DNA of 64,000 bases from Zingiber officinale (taxonomy: Eukaryota; Streptophyta; Magnoliopsida; Zingiberales; Zingiberaceae), in NCBI RefSeq assembly GCF_018446385.1, contig NC_056002.1, forward strand, positions 6,125,474 to 6,189,473, in the 5' to 3' direction. The position numbers were made by a program, and so were the translations under genes. Positions within the stretch are counted from its first letter, which is position 1. Each line of letters starts with the position of its first letter. The notes under the pieces are model-generated. The model ran no database searches. It was given only the letters and a program-made list of their open reading frames with translations, and was not told the DNA's origin. Below, one piece after another: positions 14,784 to 25,156 of this stretch.

Positions 14784-17700
14784 ATTGCTACTAATCTCAA
14801 TCAACATCATACAGAATAGTCTATTAAAAAAGATCAAGCTATACCTCTGTAATGCATCCAGGTACTGATGAAAATGCATCCCTTGGAAGTATTTCAATTA
14901 GTCTACTTGCAATAGCAGGAAATATATCTTCTAGTATGGGCTCTAAAGAAGTGGAGAATTTGCTTATTAGTTGATTGGCCAGTACAAGAAAATCAACCAT
15001 GTCTTCTGGCTGCAAAGCACCAATTAAGGAGATCATATTTACTGAAATCAAACATTTAAAGCTCCTAATATCGCTCTAATAGAAGATATCAACGCCACAA
15101 CTACCACAAGCTGTGTCCCCAACTATCAAACTACTTGTTAGGGTTGGGTGTATGGACCTTATGCACTTTTTGATCCCCCAGTAAGCCAAAATTCATTAGT
15201 AATGACAAGGTCAAGTTGTTGGTAGGACATGCAAAAGAATGGAATCAGTTTGTTATGAATAAAATATACCCTCGAGTTGTATTTAGTTAGTAAGATTAAC
15301 ACATAAGGTTCTTCAACAACAACCAAACATTTATCCCACTAAATGGGGTCGGCTAAGAAGCTCAAGTTCTTGGAATTTATGACAGTTCAAATGCCAAAGG
15401 TGTAATTTCAATGTCAAAAAGAGCAAAACTAGGAAAAAAAAATGCAACAACTGTACCTTAGTAGCAAATTACAGCAATCTGATATGTAATAATACCATTT
15501 TCAGTAACAATCATTAAACCCCAAAACTACCACAACAAGCCATGTGTCCTGACTATCCAACTATTTCGAGTTAATTATATGGACCTCATGAGTCATGACA
15601 CCATTGATTTCTATACAGACAACATCATCAGTGGAGACTAGGGCAAGGTAGTGGGAGAACATGTAAAGATAATGGAGCCAGTTCAATATGAATAAAATCC
15701 ACCTTTTTAGTTGTAGTTAAGTTTGTACAACAAACAAAGAAGCTCAAGATCTACAAAGTCAGAAAAGTTCCGATGTGGAAATAATGGTCTGGTTTCAAAA
15801 TCAAAAGAAATAAACTTGTCAAAATGTAATATTTATAACTAAGTTTTGATAATATGACAACATGAAACAAGACCATCTACAATAACAGCCATTAAATGCT
15901 GAAGTGCCACAAGTCATATGCCTCAACTACCCAACCATTGGGAGTTGAATACATGGACCTTGTAGAGTCACTGGTCTCTACATAAAGCAATATAGTAACG
16001 ATTACCTATGTCAAGTTGGTTGGAGAGCATGAAAAACAATGGAACCGGTTCAAAAATAACTTGTATTTAAGTTTGTAAAACCATCAAGGAAGTTCAAATT
16101 TTGAAGATAGTATAGTTCAGGTAAGAAGATAAAGGTCTGATCAAAATAAAGAAATTACTACAATATGACTTTTAAGTAGTATCTTTGAATTCAAAGAGTT
16201 CATTGGATCAATTTAAATTGATTTTATCTCGATCCAATTGGTTGCTTGAACTCAATTTGAATTTAATTGGGGTATTGGATTTTATTCCAGGGAATGAGGT
16301 TTGAGGCTTTGAGCTAGCTACGGTCAATGTTGGATATAAACTGGAAGAATCAAGACCCAATTTGGAAACTAGGCTGGCTCCAAAATTTAGATCGACTGAG
16401 TTGGATTGGAAGCAATAACTGTCAATCCGAGTTGTTCCATTTCTCAAATGTGATTACTAAAGGATGAACAAACAGATGAGAACAAAGATAATAGCAAAGA
16501 AATGAAATAAATAAATAAAAGTCTATGGAATTATATGATTTGGGTTTAGAACCAGATGAACCTACTTTATAATTTTCATTTAATTTATAATTACACAGTG
16601 AGGACTCTAGAATTTTGTTAATGGTTCTAACAATGGAACTGGAAAATACAGTGAAGCAATTATGTGTGTACATGCAAAATCATATTATCTATGCTCATGT
16701 GATTATGTGACAGAAATAGAATGAAGCAATTATGCACGTTATACCATGCAATTATATCATGTTGTAATATCAAATCATTATCTTAAGTTGTGGGGCATCA
16801 TGCAGTTTCTCATGTGGGGCATGATGCTTAATTGTAAATATGTCTATCATAGCACAATTGGCTATATGATTATCTGTTCTATTTACTTATGACAAGTATA
16901 AATTAGATGAGGTGATATCTACATGTCAGTATAGCAGATGATTGTGTTGTACTTATTAGGAGCATAGGGCAGACATATGATAATCTAATTATTCATGGCC
17001 TTTATGTATATGACTCTTGTGGGACCAGAAACTACAAGCTGTACAAGACATTGGAGCAACATAACCTGGACTAAATCAGAAATCGTATCCATATTAACAC
17101 AGACACATGGTGCCACTCCCTGTAGTAACTTTAGGAGTGCAGAAGGTAAACCCACAGATCCATGATTCACCCCTGATTGATGTCTAGCGTATCCTATGAA
17201 GGTTTACCTTATGATAGCTTGTACATTGAAGTTGAGATGCAATACACACATCATGTATTTTCATTATTCCATTTTCCCTGATGATACACCCTTGATGTTA
17301 AATTTATTTATACCTATGTTAAGAATTCTTCTAATTCCTACTTGGCACATTTTAGCCTTATTGCTTACTCTGCCTCCTATTTGAAGAATGAGTATTAGTT
17401 AGTTGCACTGGGCATTAGGATTATATCCAGACTGCATGACAAAAACTAATGAACGTGCCATGGCAATTTAAAAATTATCAAATTGAATTGAATATTAGCA
17501 GTCAGCCTAAGATAGAGGCCAATGTAGGAATACGATCCATATGGCCAACTTAAAATAGTTAAGGTAAACATGGCTTGGTGATGATTAAAACCACAATGAC
17601 GATTCATAGTAATTAAACAAAATGAATTACCCAAGAAAAATCATCCACGATTTGGAGTACTTGAGGAAAAAACCTCAATAAAATTTGTAGAAGGTGGAGA

Positions 17701-20700
17701 GGTAAAGGTACCTCATTCTCCACAAGAAGATGCTTTAGCGGCATTGGAAGGAACGGAAGGATAGATGCTCCTAAAATTTCAACCATGCGATGAATGAATG
17801 ATGTGATCTGCAACCACAACATATTATTAATTATTGAAGAACGAAAAGCACATTGCAAAGATTCTTTGCATGACCTTATTTCTCAAAGCTCTAATATTTG
17901 GAAATGAGACGAGGATTTCCAAGACAATCCCCAATGTCTGCAAAATAAAAAGAAGAGGAATCTCAAATGTATATTTATAAGGTCGTGATTGAAACCAATC
18001 ATCTTCCTTCAATTACATAAAACCAATTTTTTTCCATTACACAAATGTAGTTAAAACATAAAAGAATATGTACAAAAAAAGTACGTATGCCTTGGATGTT
18101 TACTAGCCTTTTTAAACATAATTCCAATGGTTGGGCGGCTACTCATAGCAAGTCGCTCATTAAAACCCTGTTTATAAGAAATATAAACAAACAGAGGTTC
18201 AGATTTGTTTATACAAATATATTAAAAAAAATACAGCAAGATGACCAATTTAAAGTCAGAGAAATTTGATACAATTACTACTAAATATAAAATAAATCCA
18301 ATATAAGGCAGATTGTCAGGTTTATAGATATCCAACCATAGTTGATTGACCTAGTCAAACTATATAGTACTGTCCTTGACTGGTCAAGTATTATCTCTAG
18401 AACTTTTACATTTGATTAAGGGGCACACAATAGTTAAACACGAAATTTGAATATTATATTTGTTGATATTTGCTCTTTACTGAAAAATCAATGAAAACTC
18501 GTACCTTGCAAACATCTAGATCATCAAGCTTGCTTATTTGTTCACTTATTTTGGTATTGCTAATGTTAAATTTCATATGTATGTTTTTTACTACAATAAA
18601 CTGAAATTCTTAAATTCTAACCCTTGTACTAGTAGACAGAAATTCAAGTTACAAATTAATTCAAACTAACCCTCACTAAAAAGTAAACAAAACTAAATTA
18701 TTCTCAAAAAACAAAGAATTATAACAACCTGCAATGGCCAATCTGTTTTCTTTTTCACTTTAAAAACCAAAGCATCAAAGGAAAAAACTTATAGGAATTT
18801 TAGCTCTTTCCCTTTAAGAGAACCTCCATCATTCCTGAAATTCATAAGGGCAGTGTACCAAAACTTTGATATGCCAAGTAACAACACCAGAACATATGAT
18901 ATATAAACTATACACAAAATTTAATAGGAAAAAAAAACTTCTCTAACATCAGATAAGCGCTCCCCTTTCTTGAATCATGAGGAACAATCAACTTCCATAA
19001 TTGTAAACAAATCAGAAAGAACATTTTCATTATTGGTATTATACAATGCTATAAAACACAAATTTAGAAAAATGAAATTCTTACTGCTCTTAGAAAAATA
19101 CATATCAACAATTCAGAATACAAAACACCACACCTTGCTTAAAGCATTCAAAGCCATAATAATTTGCTGGATGGTTGAGGCTTTTGCTGATGATTCTTCT
19201 AGGCCATGTGCTTTGGCATCTGAAAGAAGCCCCTTCAGCTGGATTAAAAAAGCATCAGTCAACTTATTGGTTATTGACCAGATGATGTGAAATAATTACA
19301 AAAATCAGCCAGAAAATGGACCAAAGAAAAGAAAGAAATTATTCAGATCCAATTTTAACCTTTTGAGAAAGAGGGTCAAGAAGTGCTGCCAAATACTCAG
19401 ATTGCTTTTCTGGGGAAACATCTTCCATCCCAATCAATAATCCAATTGCCTATAAATCCAAAAAGAAATAGGCAAAGAAATGAGAATGTTTTGTCAACAA
19501 AAGGAGACAACAGAGACGACATTTCAACACTGAGACCTCAAATGTTTGGCTACCATCTTCAGAACCTGAACACTTAAGATATTTGGAGCTCCAATCTGAA
19601 CTAGTGAATTGAGCCACAATATCCTGCAATCCCTGGGAATAGAATAAACATGTGAAACAATAAACAAGTAAGAAATATGCATATATATAGAAACAAGACC
19701 ATGACAGAAGAGGAGACATACTTGCAAAATCACATCCAGATAAGGCACAAACTTAGCTTTCAGTAACTTGACAGATCTCATGAAAAGATAACTAGCTCGT
19801 CTGCTCACATTAAGATTTGGATGGCGTATACCTCTTTCATCCAAGAAGACAGCTAGTACATGAGGTATATATTGAGCATTATCTTGAACAAACTTAATAA
19901 ACCTTGAGACTGTCTCAAGGTAGATCAGTGCAACAAGACGATGATTATGGCAAGGAAATCGTGCTGAAAGGAGCAACTGCACCAACTCACCCAACGAACC
20001 ATTGCCAGTTCTAGCTTCTTCTTTTATTGTCTCACCCAACCTGTAGAATAAAGTAAGCATCGCTTCTACATCCTCCACACTACTTTTGGAAGAAGACAAG
20101 GCTGTAATTGCTAAATTTTGAATAAAAAGCTGGGTCACACTCGGTGCCACTCGGCAAATGCTAGAAAAGAGTATTAATAGTTCTTTCCGATGTTCTCCCA
20201 TCTGATCCTCTTCCTCTTTACCAATCTTATCTGGTAAATCAAGATTGTTCCTGTACATAGGATCATAGAGAATTTGCACTCTAATAGCTTCAAGGATCTG
20301 ACTTAGGTACATTGCTTGTTTTGCGGAATGGGACTTCATAGCGATCACATAATCTGACAGAAAAGCAACAACATTACTTAACTCCATTTCCTCACTTTCT
20401 TGCATCACATACAAAATAGAAGGCAAGGCCTCGTCGAGAAGATTGAGAGGCGAATAACCATCCGTATCCGCAGAGCCCAACCTCTTGTAGCATTCGAGAG
20501 CCTCAGCAGCATAACCAGTGACCAAAGCTGGAACCTTCTGGACCAAATCAGGATTGGCAAAAATCCTACTTAGTCGTAGACTGCTGAGAAGAGCCATTTT
20601 CTGGCGATGATCCATTCTCTTGAGAACGATTGCAAGAACACAGCTTCCAGCAGCAGCCCTGAGTTGATCAGTTGAGCTAGGAGCTAGAATGAGGTCGAAG

Positions 20701-21401
20701 AGGAGAGGGACGAAAGCATCATTGGCGACCAGACCAATGTCGATCCAAGTGATGTAACGCCGCATGGTGTCGAGTACTAAAGTGACAAGGGAAGGGTCCG
20801 AGGAATTGTAGAGCGACACCGCGTCGTACCAGTGGCGGGCAATCTGAGGGACGCATTGCTGGCGCATGGTGTCCTTAACCTGGGAAGCAGCGGAGACCTC
20901 CTCGGAGGAGCGGGGATAGTCGAGGCTGAGAAGGTCATCATCGAGAGCGGCAAGGAAGCGGGCAAACATGTCAATGGAAGCGGGGTCGGCAGCGGGGAGA
21001 GAGGGGAGTACGCAGAGGAAAGGATCTGGCCAGGATGAGGCAGGGTACTCATGGCGGATAAGGGCGGCAACGGCCTGGGCGAGCTTATTCCTGAGGAAAG
21101 GAGGGGAGGCGATGGGGAGAGGGCGATCGGAGGCAAGGGAGAGCATGGCGGAGCGGAGGATGGGGAGGTCGGCGGGGGGAATAGAGGAGTAGCGCAGAAG
21201 GATGACATCGTGGAGGGCCTGAAGACACCAGAACTGAACGGGAACGAGCGGGGAGCGCTGAAGGCGGTCGAGGCAGAGGCGGATGAGTGCTGAAGCGTCG
21301 GCCTTCACGCGGTCACAGAAGGCGATCGCCTGAGCGCGGAGCGTGGAGTCGGCGACGCTCGGCTCGTATGCGAGGAGGATCGCCTTCTCGAGGTCGTCCA
21401 T
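3823..21401 (-). CDS. PSD: Exportin-T (PAUSED/XPOT/LOS1), tRNA nuclear export receptor, 13 coding exons
   Basis: Coding exons on the minus strand, high to low: 19722-21401, 19537-19632, 19360-19449, 19134-19238, 18108-18167, 17875-17937, 17712-17807, 14845-15009, 6277-6450, 5141-5206, 4946-5044, 4235-4381, 3823-3912. Each exon is a multiple of 3, so all introns are phase 0 and the sum is 976 codons plus TAG, close to the roughly 990 residues of Arabidopsis PAUSED. The start is the ATG at 21401-21399 (MDDLEKAI). An in-frame GTG two codons upstream is not needed. The N-terminal importin-beta-like part has VQFWCLQALHDV, and the C-terminal half has conserved TSFIHRMVEILGAS, LQRTLYTFLHVM and the ending SLVFR. 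The family is HEAT-repeat karyopherins that bind tRNA with RanGTP and carry it through the nuclear pore. Eleven introns are GT-AG; intron 5 is GC-AG. Intron 8 is 8.4 kb because of transposon insertions. No frame damage was seen. Confidence 0.93.
5372..6223. mobile_element. hAT-like MITE in intron 9 of exportin-T
   Basis: The element is flanked by TTACAAT (5365-5371 and 6225-6231), 7 identical bases in an 8-base duplication. Its ends are imperfect inverted repeats (CAGTGTTTCAAG at the left; the right end reads CAAGGTTTAAAA on the other strand). GC-rich subterminal parts with CGATACGATATCG-like runs surround an AT-rich core. It has no coding capacity. The open frame at 5393-5629 lies inside it and is not a gene. 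Confidence 0.55.
8202..8575. repeat. Forward and inverted copies of a ~37 bp motif
   Basis: A motif containing CCCCCTCTAGCCAATTT, preceded by AAGGTCCTCTCC or a close variant, occurs forward at about 8202-8240, inverted at about 8383-8418 and forward again at about 8539-8575. The first pair could form a stem with a ~140 nt loop. No coding function is visible. Confidence 0.6.
10155..10352 (+). pseudogene. LINE endonuclease fragment
   Basis: A 65-codon open piece of the LINE AP-endonuclease domain (exonuclease-endonuclease-phosphatase fold) holding DLNGHVE and HGFETRNEEGKTILDFAIAY. The upstream part with QEAKW (from about 9785) is in another frame, and downstream the domain ends at an insertion. 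Not an independent gene. Confidence 0.7.
12032..12265. repeat. Three tandem copies of a 78 bp unit
   Basis: GTGTAGGATATC recurs at 12032, 12110 and 12188, a strict 78 bp period. Copies 2 and 3 are nearly identical; copy 1 and the trailing part are diverged. It sits inside the LTR-like remnant. Confidence 0.85.
12364..12419. repeat. Perfect 28 bp tandem duplication rich in CCTAGG
   Basis: Two identical abutting 28 bp units (12364-12391, 12392-12419) are built from CGCCTAGG and CGCCTAATCC. The junction forms the palindrome CCTAGGCGCCTAGG. The surrounding 12340-12470 resembles the 'CCTAGGCG' repeat at 24863-25156. Confidence 0.85.
13437..14289 (+). pseudogene. LINE reverse transcriptase remnant
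   Basis: Fragments of an RTE-type RT in shifting frames: GIKLMSHTMKLWKK, then TESQFGFMLGR and IHLLRQL, then LADDIILVDETREEIN in place of the usual F/YADD catalytic box, and finally the C-terminal KGKFYKIVVRPAMLY. At least three in-frame stops and frameshifts break it. Confidence 0.75.
14737..14778. repeat. (TA)n microsatellite
   Basis: An uninterrupted TA dinucleotide run of about 42 bases, just downstream of the LINE 3' tail and about 65 bases from coding exon 8 of exportin-T. Confidence 0.95.
15087..16140. repeat. Three diverged tandem copies of a ~400 bp unit in intron 7 of exportin-T
   Basis: Copies begin near 15087, 15510 and 15885. Each contains, in order, an ACTACCACAA or GTGCCACAAG-like block, CAACTA(T/C)C(C/A)AAC, TATGGACCT or CATGGACCT, a 'caaggt/caagtt' block, GGA(A/G)C(C/A)(A/G)GTT and a T-rich end. 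Divergence is considerable. The first copy is enlarged by an inserted RTE tail. No coding potential is visible. Confidence 0.6.
15312..15352 (-). mobile_element. RTE 3' tail fragment
   Basis: On the minus strand this reads CCGACCCCATTTAGTGGGAT, then AAATGTTTGGTTGTTGTT. This is the same 3' end signature (AGTGGGATAAGGCTTGG plus TTG repeats) that closes the LINE at 14690. It is a 5'-truncated or SINE-like copy. Confidence 0.6.
17938..18107 (-). other. GC-AG intron 5 of exportin-T
   Basis: Coding exon 5 must end at AAAAAG to keep phase 0 and the family sequence MFKK|TLGIVLEIL. The next bases are GCTAGT, one base from the GC-AG consensus GCAAGT. The acceptor is TTTTGCAG. The nearest GT donors (4 or 23 bases downstream) would throw exon 6 out of frame. 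Confidence 0.75.
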
Positions 21402-22802
21402 CGGCACCTTCTTCGCTAGCGCTCCGCCAGTAAACCCTAGCGATGGATCGGCTCGATGGGCGGCTTTTTTTATTTGTTTCGCCAGGAAAGAGGCGCAGGG
21501 GGGATCGATCTGCGTGCGGAGTCGAGTTGCGACGGTTCACGGCGCTGTGATTTTGTGGATTTTGCGGCGAGATTGATCAGTAGCGGCAGCGGCTGCAGTG
21601 GGCACAGCGACGATGGTGGCAGCCAATGAAAAAATGAGAGAGAAGGGTTTTAGGAAGCGTATGCGACGAGAGTATATATTAGAAGCGAAAACGAAGGAGG
21701 GCTGCTGCAAAATAGAGGAATGGAGACGGACGAAAAGAGCGGAGCGTGAGATGGGAATTCGATGGGGTGGGTTTCCGGGGATTCGACGTTATAAGGTGAG
21801 CTGGAAGGCTGGGGGTGATGGGGGACGGAACGTGTAGGCCCGCGGCCATCGTATTGAGAATGTTTTCTGAATTGGGCCTTATTTAAGCAGCCTCTGTGTG
21901 TGTAGTTGGGCCATACCAAGTTATTTGGACTTTGCAAGCTAAGGGGTTAAGGGGATTTATTATCATCTAAAATCTAAACTTTACGGATAGGACGGTAAAT
22001 GAATCAAGTTGAGCTGAATTTTAGGATATTTAAATTTATTTAATAAGATAATCGAGTAGAGTTGTGCTGAGTTTAAAATGAATTAAATTTTTGAAATGAT
22101 TGTTTAAGTTTAGTTTGGTTTATTTTTTTATGAATTTGAGTTTGTTTGAAGCTGATCTATATATTTATCAACTGATTTAGTTTAAATGAAACTACATTTA
22201 TCAATCGCATTCACTAAGCCCATTTCTTCTTCAATTATCTCCCCCTTAAAACTTTAATGTACCACTGCTTATTTCAAGTAATAATGAGAAGGAAAAAAAA
22301 AACTCACTTTTCCAACTGGTTTTTCCAAGAACATATACCTTGTATTGAAACTAAATTAAACCAGTTGGCACCTAAAGACTATTCTCAATTTGTATGAATA
22401 CCAGATGCTCATCATGAGAATAAACTGCACATTTGGTTGAATACCATATGCTCAATTTGTCAAATGGCGTATCAACTAGTAATCTTGTAGGATGTAGAAA
22501 ATGTTGTATTAGGTTATTCTTGATCATAGGCATGTCAGACACTGATTGCATAGCGAGATAGTTAGTCAATCATAAAATCTCTGTTATGGATTTCCAGGAC
22601 CTTATCTTCCACTAGTTGAAGCATCTGACTCCATCAATCACTAACACATTTGGGAAAGCAATGAAATCTCTTATGAGTGAGGCAAACTGCGACTATCTTT
22701 GGAGATTGACCTTTTCAATAGCATTAAGGCAGAGGATGATCGTACCTTCAGAGCTGCGAGCACAAATTTCTTGGATCATTTTTTTTTTTATGATCCAGGG
22801 GG
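21402..22802. other. 5' flank of exportin-T and unassigned spacer
   Basis: 21402-21840 is GC-rich and should hold the 5'UTR and promoter of exportin-T. A TATA-like TAATATATACT on the minus strand at about 21670-21682 is a weak candidate. The open frames here on both strands are by-products of base composition. 21960-22800 is AT-rich with nothing I recognise. Confidence 0.4.
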
Positions 22803-23113
22803 TGTGGTATTCGTATTTATGATCGGATCGTGACCGTGATCTAACTATAAATTATTGTGATCTTTTCCTGGATTGATCGTTCCCATCAGGTTATAGTTTT
22901 TGTTCGGAACAGGCGGCCGGAGACCGCCCGAAAGCCTCCGATGGTAGATAAGTGATCAAGTTACTGGGCACCGAGTAAAGATGTCCTCCAAGCGGTCTCC
23001 GACCGCCCGCTCCGAACAAAAACTATAACATGATGAGGATGGTGAATCCAGGAAAGGATCACAACAATTTACGGCCGGATCACGATCATGATCCGCCCAC
23101 AAATACAAGTGGC
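22803..23113. mobile_element. Long inverted-repeat (foldback/MITE-like) element
   Basis: The left arm (22803-22930) and right arm (22991-23113) are extended inverted repeats of ~125 bp. Matching blocks include GGTTATAGTTTTTGTTCGGA against the complement of TCCGAACAAAAACTATAACA, TCCTGGATT, and GATCGTGA near the ends. A ~60 nt GC-rich spacer separates them. There is no frame and no clear target-site duplication. It lies directly upstream of a damaged small-membrane-protein gene. Confidence 0.7.
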
Positions 23114-23166
23114 GCATCTTCTAGACCACAAAAAATCGTCCAGAAAATCCTGACTCCAGAAGCTGC

Positions 23167-23498
23167 ATGGGTAGGACTAATAGTTCTACTGTGAAGCTTG
23201 CTGCCATCACACTGGCACTTCTTGCTGTGCTATCGCCATTATACATGGACTGGAAGACAGGTTGCTGAGCCAGAGGATGATTATCGTGAGAGTAGCATAT
23301 CACTGTCCCTTTGGCTTCTTTTTGTGTTCATAATTCCAGTCCTCACCATCAGCATCGCTTCATCGACAAAAGGATCATGAGGTTCGAGTCGTTTTACCCT
23401 CACTGGATACATAGATTTGGAGGGTCTTCCTGTGGGATTATGATGCTTCTTTTGTTCTCGGGTTTGTATTGAAGTGTAAGGCATGTGTTGAGGGATGA
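23167..23498 (+). pseudogene. Small two-TM membrane protein, frameshifted copy
   Basis: Read across frames, this locus gives a short protein of about 110 residues. It has an ATG start (MGRTNSSTVKLAA), a first hydrophobic segment ending LSPLYMD, an acidic linker EPEDDYRESS, a second hydrophobic segment LWLLFVFIIPVL, then FYPHWIHRFGGSSCGI, a third hydrophobic run and the basic/Cys-rich ending VLKCKACVEG. At least three frameshifts (near 23255, 23370 and 23455) separate these parts, and the first frame stops at 23266. From memory this layout recalls an uncharacterised plant membrane-protein family with a WIHR-x-GGSS motif, which I cannot verify. It is either a pseudogene or a locus with assembly indels. 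Confidence 0.45.
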
Positions 23499-24862
23499 CT
23501 GTGATGTCTTAAATATCTGTGGTGCAATTTAACTCCTATCTGGATTACAATTTTTTGTATCAAAATGAATATAACTGCTAAGATAAGAGTTATTACAGTC
23601 GAGCAAAAAATTTATCACCATTTAATATCATTTTATGTAAAACAGAAGAAATGATATTCACATTCTCCTGCTGCAATCTTCATTTCTCTAATAAAAAATG
23701 CAACCAACCTCCATTGATGGGCGACAAGGCAGGCACAAGATCCAGAATTAGGGCATCAAAGATTACAATCTTGGACACGAAACGTTCAGTCCAATTTAGG
23801 AAGGATAAATAATATTTGCCTAAATCAGGAAAAGAACCAAACACAATGCCTTTATTTTGTAGGACAACATGCAGAAAATCCATCAGAAGCTTCCTTGATA
23901 ACTGAGAGACTGCAAGAGGAAGACCATGACACTTCATTAAAGTTGTTGGAAAATTCCTAGAATTTAGAAGATCTCAAGATTATTTCAACTGTAAGAAATA
24001 AGAACATATAGTAATTGATGGGCATATGTAAATTTCAAGTAGCTACATGTAACAAAATAGGAATTTTCCAGGAGACAAGGAGCATGCTTCATATGAAATT
24101 TACAGCAATGGTCATTGTAACCTGAATAACATTGCTGATTCATTATATACCCAGTTCATTGTCCACGTATAAAATTTTGAAAACTACAGCATACTTGCAA
24201 CTGAATCCGAGTTACAACATACATGTAGCGACGTTGCTCCAATTATAGTAGGAATATATATAGTTTGTAAAGCAAGCTCTTCCAATCATTTTAATTTTTT
24301 CAAGTGAAACATTTTGGGGATTTTTGTCAATGCCATGTTATTCAGAAATTGTTTCTACACATACAAAGAGCTAATAATAGTGAAAATAGGATTAACTTCA
24401 AGAACAGAGCTGTACATATGAACTGGGTCTTGAAGAAAAATTGGAACCTAGGTATCAACTAAAAGTTTAGCTAGTATATCTCCCTATACCTTTTTAAGGA
24501 TTGAACTGTTAGGAATTCACAAAATTTGAAATCCTTACAGATCAACTATGAAAATTTTGAAGGAATGAATCAGCAAAAATCTAGTCAACTTCCAAAGGTC
24601 TTTTCTAGTCATTGAGCTTCTTTAAGAGCAATATCACTAGTCCAACCAAGGAACCACATTGGTAAAATAAAACTTACAGAATTAGCACTTCTTGGCCCAT
24701 AAATAACTATTTGACATTTTGAATTTGTCCCCTCATGATTAAACTCTTGGTCCCTTTACTTGTCCCACAACATGCCTAGTACAGCTTTGCTCTCTCCATC
24801 TATTCAGCCCTCTTCTTAGCCTTTCTATACCTCAGATTTTATTATTAAATATAAGCTAGACT
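23499..24862. other. Spacer without a recognised gene
   Basis: AT-rich sequence. One 85-codon minus-strand frame (23680-23937) begins just before a CTTGCAG-like acceptor and could be a lost exon, but I recognise no domain in it and do not call it a gene. Confidence 0.35.
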
Positions 24863-25156
24863 TAGTTATTAAAGGTGCTCGCCTAGCTATGCCTAGGCGC
24901 AAGCGCAAGGTGCATCCAAGCAAGCCTCTTGCGCCTACGCCTTAAGTGTGCATATTTACATTATTGTTTAATATTTTATGGACTATAGTTTTGTTAGAGA
25001 AATATTTTGATAGAAATTCCCTATATATGTTTGGATTGTAAAATTTTATACCCAGAGCGCCTTACTTTGATAAGGTGTGCGCCTCACTTTGCGCAATGCG
25101 CCTCAGGCCCTATAGCACCTATGCACTTTTGGACGTCTCACGCCTTAAATAACTAT
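24863..25156. mobile_element. MITE-like element of the GCCTAGGCGC type
   Basis: The terminal inverted repeats are TAGTTATTAAAGGTGCTC at the left and, on the other strand, ATAGTTATTTAAGGCGTGAG at the right. The interior has many GCGCC/GGCGC and GCCTAGGCGC motifs. No coding capacity. It is related in composition to the short CCTAGG block at 12340-12470. Confidence 0.5.

Larger units (their letters stand above)
6451..14844 (-). other. Intron 8 of exportin-T, expanded by transposons
   Basis: The intron is bounded by the splice sites of coding exons 8 and 9 (donor GAG|GTATAG, acceptor TTTAAG|GAAG on the minus strand). About 5.2 kb of it is an RTE-type LINE in the opposite orientation, split by a Ty3/gypsy LTR. 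The part 6451-9440 has no recognisable gene. It holds a set of forward and inverted short repeats around 8200-8575. Confidence 0.8.

Noticed and set aside
21402-21408. Exportin-T start two codons upstream at an in-frame GTG
   Set aside because: The ATG at 21401 gives MDDLEKAI, which fits the family N-terminus; a GTG start is not expected for a plant nuclear gene.
23680-23937. 85-codon minus-strand frame containing CHGLPLAVSQLSRKL, which recalls the GLPLA motif of NB-ARC proteins
   Set aside because: No P-loop, RNBS or LRR sequence lies nearby, and the match is only a few residues.
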